Positions 37,308-46,442 of a DNA stretch of 64,000 nucleotides are shown one piece after another (positions within the stretch are counted from its first letter, which is position 1; each line of letters begins with the position of its first letter). A model generated the notes under the pieces. It was not told the origin of the DNA, made no database searches, and was given only the letters and a program-made list of their open reading frames with translations. Made by a program: the position numbers and the translations under genes. Source of the stretch: JADLHS01 sp049840435 (GTDB taxonomy: Bacteria; Verrucomicrobiota; Verrucomicrobiia; Limisphaerales; JADLHS01); assembly GCA_049840435.1 (NCBI GenBank), contig JASGKY010000014.1:1-64000 (forward strand), given 5' to 3'.

Positions 37308-37343
37308 AAAGGCCGACTTCGTTTGAAGTCGGCCTTTTTCTTT
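37308..37343 (+). terminator. Rho-independent terminator after the DHS-like gene
   Basis: A perfect 13-bp stem (aaaggccgacttc at 37308-37320 with its complement at 37325-37337) with a GTTT loop is followed by a T-rich tail. Because the stem is flanked by A on the left, it may also act on the converging phoH transcript. Confidence 0.92.
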
Positions 37344-37369
37344 AGCGAAGAATGGGGGGAGCGAACTGG

Positions 37370-38704
37370 TTACAGAATATTCGCCGCGAGTTCAGCGAGT
37401 TCCGAGCGTTCGCCCTTTTGCAGCTCAACGTGTGCAGCCACAGATTCCGGACGGAACTTACTCACGATGTAGTTGAACCCGTTCGACGAGCCGTCCACGT
37501 AGGGATTGTCAATCTGGTAGGGATCGCCAGTGAAGACGATCTTGGTGCCATTGCCAACGCGGGTGACGATGGTCTTCACTTCGAGTGGTGTAAGGTTCTG
37601 TGCCTCGTCAATGATCATGAACTGATTCGCGATGCTGCGACCGCGGATGTAGCTCAGCGCTTCCACCACGATGCTGCCGCTGCGCATGAGATCGCCACTG
37701 CGACGATGGTCGTGGCCCATATTGAGATCGCTCAACATTTCGAGCGCGTCGTGAATCGGCTGCATCCACGGGGCGAGCTTTTCTTCGAGCGAACCCGGCA
37801 GGAAGCCGAGTTCCTTGCCCATGGAAATCGTTGGACGCGCGACGACCACCCGCCGGAATTCGCGGTCGAGCACGGTGCGTTTCAAGCCCGCGGCCATGGC
37901 CATGAGCGTTTTGCCGGTGCCGGCTTTGCCCATGAGCGTGACAAGTTTGACGCGGTCGTCGAGCAGCGCGTCGAAGGCGTAATGTTGCTCGCGATTGCGC
38001 GGCTTGATGCCCCAGACGCCGTCACGCACATCCATGATGGGAATCAGCTTCGTTCCGGTGGCGTCCACCTTGGTCAGCGCGCACTTCTTGGGATTCGCCT
38101 CGTCAATCAGCGTGCAATATTCATTCGGGAAATACGTTTTGCCGCCGTTGACTTCGAGTTCGCCGTTGGCGCGGAAGTCCGCAAGCTTCTGCGAGCTGAC
38201 CGGCATTTCGATCATGCCGGTGTAGAGATCCTTGATGTGGACGCGATCAGTCTCGTAATCCTCGGCGTCGAGGCCGATGGCGTCGGCTTTGATGCGGAGG
38301 TTGATATCCTTGGAAACAAGGATGGTTTTGTTTTTTGGCTCTGCTTTCTGCACGTCCTTGGCGACCAGGAGAATTTTATTGTCCACACTGGTGGACTTGG
38401 CGTGGTCGTGTCCCTTGGTTTTGCCATTACCATTGCCGTTGGTGAGACTTTCCTTCTGAACAGTGATCCGCAGTTTACCGCCATTGGGCAGTTTGACGCC
38501 GTCGCTCAAACTGCCTTTGCCGCGAAAGGCATCCAGCATCCGGGAGACCGTTCGGGCGTTCTGGCCGAGTTCGGAGGATTCGCGTTTGAACCGGTCAATT
38601 TCTTCGATGACTTCGATCGGCAGGAGGACATTGTTGTCCTCGAAATTGAGCAGGGAATTGGGGTCGTGGAGGAGAACGTTGGTGTCGAGGATATAATTCT
38701 TCAC
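37370..38704 (-). CDS. PhoH family protein with N-terminal PIN domain
   Basis: The protein (about 444 residues from the GTG at 38704) pairs a PIN-type RNase domain with a PhoH ATPase, as in PhoH2 RNA helicase/RNase proteins. The PIN part is KNYILDTNVLLHDPNSLLNF through VIEEIDRFK, with conserved Asp. The ATPase has the P-loop TLMGKAGTGKTLMAMA, ARPTISMGKELGFLPG and the Walker B IIDEAQNLTPLEVK, then FTGDPYQIDNPY. An upstream in-frame ATG at 38749 would overlap the GST gene, whereas GTG gives a 4-nt overlap with that gene's stop. The PIN catalytic acids look intact. Confidence 0.9.
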   Translation of the reverse strand: MKNYILDTNVLLHDPNSLLNFEDNNVLLPIEVIEEIDRFKRESSELGQNARTVSRMLDAFRGKGSLSDGVKLPNGGKLRITVQKESLTNGNGNGKTKGHDHAKSTSVDNKILLVAKDVQKAEPKNKTILVSKDINLRIKADAIGLDAEDYETDRVHIKDLYTGMIEMPVSSQKLADFRANGELEVNGGKTYFPNEYCTLIDEANPKKCALTKVDATGTKLIPIMDVRDGVWGIKPRNREQHYAFDALLDDRVKLVTLMGKAGTGKTLMAMAAGLKRTVLDREFRRVVVARPTISMGKELGFLPGSLEEKLAPWMQPIHDALEMLSDLNMGHDHRRSGDLMRSGSIVVEALSYIRGRSIANQFMIIDEAQNLTPLEVKTIVTRVGNGTKIVFTGDPYQIDNPYVDGSSNGFNYIVSKFRPESVAAHVELQKGERSELAELAANIL

Positions 38705-39372
38705 GTTGCGAATTGAGAGAGCTTGGCGGAGGCCATCCGACGGTGCCATCTGGCGATTTGGGGCCGGTTGGCCGGTAGTTTGTAGTGCCCGGAATAGAGG
38801 AAATTCTCCAGCATTCCGAACAGGTTAAAATCTAGGAAGCGCGGGCGGTCGCCCAGCAGGAACGGGCGATACGTCAGCATTTCCTCGAACGGCAGCAAGC
38901 GGTCAGCGAGTTGCTTCTGCATGGATTTCTGCAACGCTTGCCATTCATCAATGCAGCCGCGACCGAACTTGCGTTCCTTGTGGCGGATGAAGGGGAGTTG
39001 ATCTTCGCGTGCCACAAATTCGCGGAAATAAACGTCATTCAATTTAAAGGTGAGCCCCTCGATGTCGTTCTCGATGTAACGCCAGAGCAGGGATTGTTCG
39101 CCTTCAAGTTCCGCCGGGAAGAGGCCGAGCTTAAGCTTCTGGTCGAGATACTTGCCGATGACTTGGGAATTTTCGTCCGTTTCAAAAATCACGCTGCGCC
39201 CCTCGCGGAGGATGGGCACGCCGTAATAGCGTTCCTTGGTGAGCTTCCAGATCAACGAGCGGTCGTGGGTCTGTTTGAGATTGTGGATTTTGAACCGGAC
39301 GCCGGAAAAGCGCAAAATATGCCGTTGCACGAGGCAGAACGGACTCCAAGGAAACTGAATCAGTTCAATCAT
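38701..39372 (-). CDS. Glutathione S-transferase-like protein
   Basis: The 223-residue protein has a thioredoxin-fold N-terminus (MIELIQFPWSPFCLVQRHIL) with a single active-site Cys in WSPFCLVQ. It continues with GVPILREGRSVIFETDENSQ, the GST-type cis-Pro and acidic pair. An all-alpha C-terminal domain follows with RPFLLGDRPRFLDFNLFGML, the N-capping box. It is co-directional with and overlaps phoH. The substrate is unknown, and a disulfide or glutathione-dependent detoxification role is inferred only from the fold. Confidence 0.83.
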   Translation of the reverse strand: MIELIQFPWSPFCLVQRHILRFSGVRFKIHNLKQTHDRSLIWKLTKERYYGVPILREGRSVIFETDENSQVIGKYLDQKLKLGLFPAELEGEQSLLWRYIENDIEGLTFKLNDVYFREFVAREDQLPFIRHKERKFGRGCIDEWQALQKSMQKQLADRLLPFEEMLTYRPFLLGDRPRFLDFNLFGMLENFLYSGHYKLPANRPQIARWHRRMASAKLSQFAT

Positions 39373-39468
39373 CTCAAAAGAGCGTGGCGACGTCCACGGA
39401 ACGGATGTTGAGCCCGGTAAGGCACGCTGACAAGTGCAACTTTTGATTAGTTTAGGTCAGATTCCGCG

Positions 39469-39496
39469 TTGACCCATGGGCTGGGCTGATTACCAT
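39469..39496 (+). promoter_or_regulatory. Possible sigma-70-like promoter of gap
   Basis: TTGACC at 39469-39474 and TACCAT at 39491-39496 are separated by 16 nt, about 45 nt before the gap start codon. The match to TTGACA/TATAAT is good at -35 and moderate at -10. Confidence 0.4.
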
Positions 39497-39541
39497 GCGC
39501 CGGCTGGCTTAACCAGCATCAACCTGAACTGAAATCGAATT

Positions 39542-40591
39542 ATGGCAGTGAAAGTAGCAATCAATGGGTTCGGCCGTATTGGCCGCCTGGTCTTCCGGGC
39601 GTTGGTCGAACAAGGTCTCGTCGGTAAAGACATCGAAGTAGTCGCAGTGGGCGATATCGTCCCCGCCGACAACCTCGCTTACCTCGTCAAATACGACTCC
39701 ACTCAGGGCCGTTTCAAAGGCGAAGTCAGCTCCAAGAAATCTGCTGCTGATAAAGCCGAAGACGATGTGCTCATCGTGAATGGCAAAGAGATCAAGGTCG
39801 TCAGCGCCAAGTCCCCTGCCGAACTGCCGTGGAAAGCGCTGGGCGTGGAACTCGTCATCGAATCCACCGGTCTTTTCACCGATGTGGAAAAGGCGCAAGG
39901 CCACATTACCGCCGGCGCCAAGAAAGTCATCATCTCCGCTCCGGCCAAGGGCGATTGCCTCACGGTCGTCATGGGTGTGAACGATGACAAATACGACGCT
40001 TCCAAGCATCACATCGTTTCCAACGCTTCCTGCACCACGAACTGCTTGGCCCCGGTTTGCCACGTGTTGCTCAAGGAAGGGTTCGGCATCGCCGAAGGTT
40101 TGATGACCACCATCCATGCTTACACCGCTACCCAAAAGACGGTGGACGGTCCGAGCAAAAAGGACTGGAAAGGTGGCCGTACTGCTGCCCAAAACATCAT
40201 TCCGTCCAGCACCGGCGCAGCGAAAGCCGTCGGTCTCGTGTTGCCGGAAGTCAAAGGCAAGCTCACCGGCATGGCGTTCCGCGTGCCGACGCCGACCGTC
40301 TCTGTCGTGGACCTCACGTTTAAGACCACGAAGGACACCAGCTACGCTGAAATTTGTGCGGCGATGAAGAAAGCCAGCGAGACCTACATGAAAGGGATCC
40401 TCGGCTACACCGGCGACGAAGTGGTCAGCACGGACTTCATCCACTGCGAATTGTCCTCCATCTTCGACGCGGGTTCCGGCATCGAGCTGAACAAGAACTT
40501 CTTCAAGCTCGTGAGCTGGTATGACAACGAATGGGGTTATAGCTGCCGCGTCGGCGACCTCATCAAGCTGATGCTCAAGAAGGGCATCTAA
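39542..40591 (+). CDS. gap: Glyceraldehyde-3-phosphate dehydrogenase, type I
   Basis: This glycolytic enzyme turns glyceraldehyde-3-phosphate into 1,3-bisphosphoglycerate with NAD. The 349-residue protein has VAINGFGRIGRLVFRAL, the substrate-binding and catalytic block VSNASCTTNCLAPV (Cys near 160), HAYTATQKTVDGPSKKDWKG, GGRTAAQNIIPSSTGAAKAV and the C-terminal SWYDNEWGYSCRVGDLI. There is a slight insertion in the N-terminal half (KSAADKAEDDV). The gene is monocistronic by its flanking terminator. Confidence 0.97.
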   Translation: MAVKVAINGFGRIGRLVFRALVEQGLVGKDIEVVAVGDIVPADNLAYLVKYDSTQGRFKGEVSSKKSAADKAEDDVLIVNGKEIKVVSAKSPAELPWKALGVELVIESTGLFTDVEKAQGHITAGAKKVIISAPAKGDCLTVVMGVNDDKYDASKHHIVSNASCTTNCLAPVCHVLLKEGFGIAEGLMTTIHAYTATQKTVDGPSKKDWKGGRTAAQNIIPSSTGAAKAVGLVLPEVKGKLTGMAFRVPTPTVSVVDLTFKTTKDTSYAEICAAMKKASETYMKGILGYTGDEVVSTDFIHCELSSIFDAGSGIELNKNFFKLVSWYDNEWGYSCRVGDLIKLMLKKGI

Positions 40592-40611
40592 GCGAACGAA
40601 CAGAATTCACG

Positions 40612-40646
40612 AACGGCGATCCGTCAACGGGTCGCCGTTTTAGTTT
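40612..40646 (+). terminator. Rho-independent terminator of gap
   Basis: A 12-bp stem with one G-T pair (aacggcgatccg at 40612-40623, cgggtcgccgtt at 40628-40639) and a TCAA loop is followed by a T-rich tail (ttagtttt). Confidence 0.8.
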
Positions 40647-40723
40647 TGTGGGAATCGTGGCAAGACGTGACCGCGCGGCGATTCCGGTTTGTTGCTGTGG
40701 CCGGGACTCGTTATGCTGTTGGC

Positions 40724-41023
40724 ATGCGCGTCCTTGATTTGCAACACATCGGTAGTGAACTGGCCATTCGTTGGGAGAATGGGGAGGAATGTTTCCTCCC
40801 GTTGGAAAAGTTGCGCCGTGCCTGCCCTTGCGCTGGCTGTCATGGCGAGATGGACATCTTGGGCAACGTCTATAAGAATCCGGACAAGCCGCTGGCAGCG
40901 ACGGCATTTGAATTAAAACGGTTCGTTCCGGTCGGAGGATACGCGATCCAACTTTTCTGGGCCGACGGACACAACAGCGGGCTATATGCGTTCGACTATC
41001 TGCGGCGGCTGGCGGCGAACTGA
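40724..41023 (+). CDS. DUF971 family protein
   Basis: The 99-residue protein starts MRVLDLQHIGSELAIRWENG and has the family's zinc-type block RRACPCAGCHGE, then a conserved FVPVGGYAIQLFWADGHNSG and YAFDYLRRL. DUF971 proteins are related to the N-terminal domain of gamma-butyrobetaine hydroxylase and are often found near Mrp/ApbC or Fe-S genes; here the neighbours are gap and the pil operon. An upstream in-frame ATG at 40646 sits in the gap terminator tail, so I prefer 40724. Confidence 0.88.
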   Translation: MRVLDLQHIGSELAIRWENGEECFLPLEKLRRACPCAGCHGEMDILGNVYKNPDKPLAATAFELKRFVPVGGYAIQLFWADGHNSGLYAFDYLRRLAAN

Positions 41024-41044
41024 AGGTGGCCCGGCGCGGTACAC

Positions 41045-41076
41045 AAAAAATCACCGGCCTGAATGCAGGCCGGTGA
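41045..41076 (-). terminator. Rho-independent terminator of the pil operon
   Basis: A perfect 11-bp stem (tcaccggcctg at 41051-41061, its complement at 41066-41076) with an AATG loop is followed on the minus strand by a T6 run. It lies 30 nt after the stop of the secretin gene. Confidence 0.92.
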
Positions 41077-41105
41077 CGCGGTTAAACGTAGAAGCTGTTT
41101 AGAGA

Positions 41106-42644
41106 TTAGTCGTTAAACGTGTGCTTTTCCTTCCGGATTTCGGCGGCCGACTTGCCGCTATCCCACGCGGACCAATCTTCGGTGAGTTGTTCTTTGCCAG
41201 TCGTTTTCAGATAGGTGGATTCCGTTGGTTGGAAATCCGTATCTTTAACCACCGTGGGAGTGATGAAGATAGTCAGGTTTTGACGATCTTGCTCCTTGCT
41301 GTCTTTGCGGAACAACAGGCCCAGACCGGGGATATCACCCAAGATCGGGACTTTCGTGTTGCCGTTGCGTTTTTCGTCCTGAATTAATCCACCCATCACC
41401 AAGGTGTTCCCGCTGGGGATCAACACCGTGGTGTCGAGCTTACGGGTCAGGAAGGAGTCCACCGTGTTAACCTGATCGGCCACGGTGCTCGAGAACGTCG
41501 GGCCGAGGCGAAGAACGCCTTGTTGGACACGAAGTTCAATGAAGTTATTGGCTGCAATACGAGGCGTGACGTCAAGGTTCACAGTCAAGTTGCTGTAGGA
41601 AATTTGCGAACCCCCGGTGGTGTTTGCCGTGCCGGCGGTGACATTCACAATCGGATACATCAGACCGACATCAATCGTCGCCTTCTGGTTGTCCAGCGTC
41701 ACCATGCGCGGTTCTGAAACGACTTTGGTGTCACCAGACTGATTCATGAAGGAAAGGATGGCGCTGACCCCATCAGCGTTCAAGAAGGCAGTTGCAGGAT
41801 TAAATCCCCCACCGGCCTCGGAGATAAGCTTGGGAAATGCACCTGAAAGCGGAGGAAATTCCGATGTGCCCGAAGTAACGGGGAGAAACTGACGGTTATT
41901 ACCCCAAGATACTTTTTGATTTTGTAAGGTCCCGCTCCAATCAATGCCTTTACTGGTTTTTGGGCTGACGGTTGTTTCCAGAATCTTGGCTTCGATCAAG
42001 ACTTGTTTGGTCTGGGTGTCCAGCCGCTCAATCAATTTTTCCACTGCTTCAGTCTCTTTTTCCGTGGCGGAGACAACCAGTTGGCTGGTGCGGACGTCCG
42101 CGATTACCTTGCTGCGCTTGTCCGTGAGGACGGCGGAGACTGCGGCCACTGTGTTGCTCGGCGAAGCGAACTTCAACTGGATCACTTTGGTGATCAGGGG
42201 CTCGGCCGCAGCGGGGTCCTTGATGGTCACACGTGAGATGCCCGTTTTGGCATCAGACACGAGCTTGGAGTCCGTAGGTGGCGATCAACGCGTTCAACGC
42301 TTGTTCGGCGGAGAGGTTCTCCCACCGGATGGAAATGTTGGGTTGTGCTTTGATCTGGCCGCGTTCATCAGGCTGGCCGTAGCCAACCTTGGGATCCAAG
42401 ATATAATTGATGGACGCCTGCCGCGCCAGGTTATCAATGGCAGTGGTCAGAGGCACATCCTGAAATTGGATGAGCGGGATGGTGTTCCTGCGGCGGGAAC
42501 GGCTGTCGCAGGGGCGCTTGCTGCGGGTTTCGATTCCGCAGGGGTGGTTTCTGCGGGTTTGGATTCCGCAGGTTCAGTTTGGGCAATTGCCAGGGTGCAG
42601 GCCGTAAGCCCAACCAAGGTCACGATGGCGAGTTTCGCTTTCAT
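41106..42644 (-). CDS. pilQ: Type IV pilus/type II secretion secretin, broken by two frame shifts
   Basis: Three frames together encode one secretin of about 510 residues. The first frame is a signal peptide (MKAKLAIVTLVGLTACTLAI) and an Ala/Glu/Pro-rich linker. The second gives PLTTAIDNLARQASINYILD and the STN/N0-like part. The third gives RVTIKDPAAAEPLITKVIQL (N1-type), QVLIEAKILETTVSPKTSKG, and the secretin channel with LDVTPRIAANNFIELRVQQG, VLIPSGNTLVMGGLIQDEKR and VPILGDIPGLGLLFR. Frame breaks lie near 42485 and 42275 and are best explained as single-base indels. The gene is last in a pilM-N-O-P-Q run, so it most likely serves a type IV pilus. Confidence 0.85.
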
Positions 42645-42791
42645 TTTATCTATTTGTTTGTTCTCTCTCCGTTGAGCTTCTACGTGTTGTTTTAGTACAG
42701 CCGCTCAACATCCGAACAGTTTTTAGCAGAGCCAATGCCATGCAGGATTTCGCCTTGTTTTTCGCTGCTTTTACGGGGTTTTTCCCGGGGT

Positions 42792-42824
42792 AAAAAAAAT
42801 CTTGTCCACCAAGTGGACAAGATT
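42792..42824 (-). terminator. Terminator or attenuator between pilP and pilQ
   Basis: A 12-bp perfect stem (aatcttgtccac at 42798-42809 with its complement at 42813-42824) has a 3-nt loop and is followed on the minus strand by a T8 run. Its position between pilP and the secretin gene means the secretin may need its own promoter or readthrough. Confidence 0.85.
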
Positions 42825-42868
42825 GCTTGTCGGCGTTGGGCGGTTGCCCAAAGTTTAAGCCTGCCTGA

Positions 42869-43363
42869 TTATTTCTGACCAAGCCGAAGTTCCCGGCGTT
42901 CAGATCCGACCTGCAGCAACACTGTGCCGGCAGTCATGTTGATTTCTACACATTGAATGCGAATCCGCCCATTCTTGAGCAGCACTTCATTGCTTTCGCC
43001 TGCCGTGAACGTAGTGGTATTGATGATGGCCAAGGGTTGTTCGGTTGTGCCGGAGATGCCCTTTAAAATCAGATCTGCAACAATAGCAGGAGCGCGGTTG
43101 GTGGGGGCGGCCTCTGTGCCATAGACCCGAGAGGAATTGGGGAAAAATGGATCGCGCCCGTCTGTTGCTTTGCGCGGAACAGCGAAGGTTGAAAGCGGCG
43201 GAGCTAGCGGCACGGCGACGGCGGGCGCGGCGACAGCTGGAGACGCCGTGCGGGCGTGGGCCACCAGCGGCTTATTCTTTTCCTCTGCTTGGGTCGAAAC
43301 CAAGGCGAGGCTCAAAAGGCCCAACGATATGATGCCGCGAGTGATAAAATACGATAACTTCAT
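42869..43363 (-). CDS. pilP: PilP-like pilus lipoprotein/secretin-docking protein
   Basis: The 164-residue protein has a signal peptide (IISLGLLSLALVSTQA), then a long Ala/Pro linker. Near residue 70-75 is GRDPFFPNSS, the short conserved element that PilP/GspC-type proteins carry before their beta domain. A homology-region-like beta domain follows (ADLILKGISGTTEQPLAII through VLLQVGSERRELRLGQ). It sits between pilO and the secretin, where PilP links the inner-membrane complex to the secretin. It is too divergent for certainty from sequence alone. Confidence 0.7.
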   Translation of the reverse strand: MKLSYFITRGIISLGLLSLALVSTQAEEKNKPLVAHARTASPAVAAPAVAVPLAPPLSTFAVPRKATDGRDPFFPNSSRVYGTEAAPTNRAPAIVADLILKGISGTTEQPLAIINTTTFTAGESNEVLLKNGRIRIQCVEINMTAGTVLLQVGSERRELRLGQK

Positions 43364-43377
43364 AACAGCAATCCGAT

Positions 43378-43965
43378 TCAGGTTTTGCTGGGCTTTACCA
43401 GCGTGACGATGTCCATGCGGAACGCAAGCTTGTCTCGGTCTGCAGGCGTGGCGGAGGGATTCAAATCCAGATTCAAGTTCATGACCCGCATCAAAGGAAA
43501 CGAATTTTCAAAGTCCGCGATGAAACGGCCCAGATCATGGTAGTGCGCAGTGCCAGCAACACTCAGGGTCGCCTGTTTGTATGGGAACTTGGCGAGACAA
43601 TTAACATTCTCAGGAGCGCTGACGGTTCCGATTTGAGGGATTTCCACTTTGTAACCTCGTTGAAACCGGCGCAAGCTACTTTGCATCCAGGAGTAAAGAT
43701 CGCCGGAAGCGATGCCCGTTTCTTTTTCCGCCAAGGCATCGGAGACCTGTTGGTGTGCGACCTCGATTTCTTTTGCGCGTTGGACAGTCTTTTGCATCTG
43801 CGCCAACTTTTCTTCCGTGGCTTTTTTCTTTTCTTCCAAGGCGGAAACTTTCGCATACCCGCCCTTGATCAAATAAAAGCCCAGCAAGCTGAGAATCGCG
43901 GCTGTGCCAACAGCCACGAGGACTAGATGTTGACGTTTTTCTTTGGGTAATTTGCTGAATTTCAT
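43378..43965 (-). CDS. pilO: PilO-like pilus inner-membrane protein
   Basis: The 195-residue protein has a single N-terminal membrane segment (HLVLVAVGTAAILSLLGFYL). A coiled coil follows to about residue 90 (VSALEEKKKATEEKLAQMQK). A ferredoxin-like fold is suggested by YKQATLSVAGTAHYHDLGRF and FPLMRVMNLNLDLNPS, the typical PilO/GspM C-terminal region. Its start overlaps the pilN stop (ATGA), so the two are coupled. It forms the PilN-PilO heterodimer that aligns the motor and secretin. Confidence 0.82.
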   Translation of the reverse strand: MKFSKLPKEKRQHLVLVAVGTAAILSLLGFYLIKGGYAKVSALEEKKKATEEKLAQMQKTVQRAKEIEVAHQQVSDALAEKETGIASGDLYSWMQSSLRRFQRGYKVEIPQIGTVSAPENVNCLAKFPYKQATLSVAGTAHYHDLGRFIADFENSFPLMRVMNLNLDLNPSATPADRDKLAFRMDIVTLVKPSKT

Positions 43966-44637
43966 CGGGTTTTTTCAGGATAACGGCATTCCAAGGTAAA
44001 CAGAACAATAGCTTTTCCAGTATCGGCTGAGACTTGTGGTGCGGAAGAATTTTTCCAAGCAACCGGATTGGCGCGATCCAGATTCTCCTTAAAGTAGGAG
44101 AACTGGTTTAAGGTTTCTTTCATGCGCAAAACTTGATCGCCCGGGTTGATGGAACTGTCATGACCATCCAAAGAGAGAACGGTTTTCTCGAGGACGCTGG
44201 CAGGTTTCCCTGGGATGACATTGACGCCGTTGGTGATTGGTTTGGTCGCCTCGGTCAACGTGTAGGTCTGATCCAACTTCAAGTGAACCAGTTGCACGTC
44301 CTCAACGGTGGTATGTTGAAGCGCATTTAGGAGCGTGCCGGTGAGGAAGCGATTGGTGGAGAGTTACCTGTCAAAGCGGTGAGCTTTTGATTCATGTCGC
44401 GAGTCTGTTTTTGTAACTCAGTCACACGGGCGAAGTCATTGGTGCATTGATTGACTTGGGCTTGGACTGTGCCGAGTTCCTCTTGGCGACAATCAACTTG
44501 AGTTGCAGTGAGCTGGCCCAAACGAGGACGAGGGCGATCAGCAAGACGGACACCCAAAGCGCACGCTTCACGGGGTCATTGCGCCGCAGTTCTTCGGCGG
44601 CCTGAGCTTCAGCGAGCAGATTAAGACGGATAGGCAT
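43962..44637 (-). CDS. pilN: PilN-like pilus assembly protein, with two frame breaks
   Basis: Three frames give about 225 residues. The start is MPIRLNLLAEAQAAEELRRN, followed by one membrane segment (ALWVSVLLIALVLVWASSL), as in PilN. After a break near 44480 the coiled coil continues with ELGTVQAQVNQCTNDFARVT. After a break near 44360 the beta domain goes on (LSTNRFLTGTLLNALQHTTV, then VQLVHLKLDQTYTLT). The cytoplasmic N-terminal segment normally binds PilM. It lies 16 nt after pilM. Both breaks are probably indels. Confidence 0.8.
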
Positions 44638-44653
44638 AGGCTTGGTATTAAGT

Positions 44654-45719
44654 TTACCGGGCGGCGATTCCCGCGCCGATGGCGACCACAAGTTGCGGCG
44701 CGACTTGTTCGATTTCTGATGCTTGTTGGGGGGGCGATTCCAGTTTCAGGAATCCGGTAGGATTCCGAGTGTTGGTCTCAATTAACAACTCTTGTTGCAG
44801 CGCTTGGACGACGTATTCGGAACGGGTGCGAGCGCCTGTTACGTAAGCCACCGAAACCGGACGGTCTTGTTGATGTTCAAAGAAGTCGATCGAGGCCCGT
44901 AACTCCCGGCCCAGTGGCAGCAGCACTGATTCCAGCGCAGATTGCACTTCGCTCGCCATGCCCACCTTGATGCCTTCGGCCTCGGCATAACTGATGTTCA
45001 TCAGCTCTGCCACAGCTGCGGTCAGGCGATCCCCACCGATATTGACCACGCGGCTGAGCACCAATTCTCCCTGTTGGAGAATACAAATTGAAGACGAACG
45101 GAAGCCGACATCGATCAGGGCGACCACGTCATTGGAAAAGGGCTCGGGCATCGCCATTTCGAAGGCGTTCACGGGGCCGACCAACCCGGGGACGATGTGA
45201 TCTGCCACCAGCCCAGCACCCTTGGCGCCGGCGACGTAATCATCAATCAATTGTTGCTTACCTCCGGCAACAAGGACTTTGTTTGGGGCTGGGGGTCCGC
45301 TTTGGTAGCTACGGCCGCTCCAGAGGGCAACATGTGACAATCAAAGGCATGATTTGCCAAGTCCTGTTGCAGGTAATTCTTGGTGTTATGCTTCAAAATC
45401 ATGCGCATATCGTCCAAGGGAATCCGAGGCATTTCCACATGCCGCACCACGGCGTCGTTGACGCCTGTTGTCAGGCTGACCTGCTTGGATTTGGTTTCCA
45501 ACGCTTGGCTTACCGCCCGCAAATGCTCGGTTAGCATTTCGGTGGTTATGGTTTTTTCGAAAATCGGGGCATCCAGCAACGCAAACCGGCACAAGGCGAG
45601 CGTGTCGCCGCGGCGTTGCAAATGCACGGCTTTGGTGGTCCGGCTACCTAGGTCGATGGCAGAGAAGCTTGATCCCGCTTCTTTTTTGATGAGCTGCTGA
45701 TCGCGAAAGACAGTGCCAT
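44654..45719 (-). CDS. pilM: PilM-like actin-fold pilus assembly protein, with frame breaks
   Basis: PilM is a cytoplasmic actin/FtsA-like protein that binds PilN. One frame gives FSAIDLGSRTTKAVHLQRRG near the N-terminus, the actin-type phosphate-1 loop, then MPRIPLDDMRMILKHNTKNY. After a break near 45290 the second frame gives KVLVAGGKQQLIDDYV and DVVALIDVGFRSSSICILQQ (phosphate-2 loop). VNIGGDRLTAAVAELMNISY and the C-terminal LVVAIGAGIAAR follow. The likely start is the ATG at 45719 (MALSFAISSSSKKKRDQ), which needs one more shift near 45672. The gene begins the pilMNOPQ run. Confidence 0.8.
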
Positions 45720-46442
45720 GTGTATTAATTGCTAAATTGTTTGCGGACCAAGCCGGCTTCTGGCAACCCACGCGGGCAACCAACCGGAAAACGACATTCG
45801 TCGTTGAGAAAGTAGCAGGAGGTTTGCCACCACCCCGGGGCGCTTACTAATCCTACCCCGGAAACCCGGCTCAGTTGGAAAAACAAAGCGAGATTGAGCC
45901 ATAAATCGAAACAAAGCCGTCGGAGCAGCGCGGGGAAATCAATCGGCTCTTGTCTTGTTGTTCCACTTGTGTGAATTACGTGTCCGATTCTGATGCAATC
46001 GCGGCAGTTAAAACGCCCGCGTATTTGTGCTGGTGGAGCATCCCTGTATCGGTCGCACGGATTCCGGCAAGGTTTGAGAAGAAAGCAAATGACGTCGGGT
46101 TTGTCTCTCATCAATGCGGGTTTAACATGCGGAGGTGCTGAGTGTCTTCCTTGTAGTTGCCTGCATCAGTTCAGGACAGAAATCCGGTTGCTACCGTATG
46201 CGGCATCTGTTGGATGCGTCTGAAATCGAAGGACTCATTAGGTTGCTGGCCAGACCAAACCCCCGCTCTCCTATGGGGTTGACCATTTTACCAAGCGAGA
46301 TCCTGATAATCAGGGGGTGCAAAGACCCGAAGTAGCCTTAAGCTGTCGAGTTAGTGGCCTGAATGTTGCGGACAATACGGAGATGAGAGTGGCAACCTCG
46401 GACGGTTTGCCAATAAGGGGAATGGGTAGCGCTCCCCCAAAG
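45720..46442. other. Divergent region between pilM operon and pseudopilin genes
   Basis: About 720 bases with no convincing gene; the open frames have no protein-like features. It should hold promoters for both directions. I found no clear sigma-54 (GG-N10-GC) or sigma-70 pair and no clear riboswitch. A part near 46310-46345 with GGTGCAAAGACCC was compared with c-di-GMP riboswitches and did not match. Confidence 0.5.

Noticed and set aside
37352..38716. A 454-residue plus-strand open frame opposite phoH
   Set aside because: The minus strand carries PIN and P-loop motifs. The plus-strand frame has no recognisable domain.
42660..42712. Inverted repeat gttgagc/gctcaac upstream of the secretin gene as an operator
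   Set aside because: A 7-bp repeat 24 nt apart is expected by chance at this scale, and no regulator gene is near it.
45725..46223. Open frames in the pilM-pseudopilin divergent region
   Set aside because: They overlap each other, lack a good start, and have Arg/Cys-rich sequence without protein-like blocks.
46300..46350. Possible c-di-GMP riboswitch before the pseudopilin gene (GGTGCAAAGACCC)
   Set aside because: It shares only the GCAAAG core. The GGCAAACC segment, the tetraloop receptor and the GGTAGC end are not in the right order or spacing.
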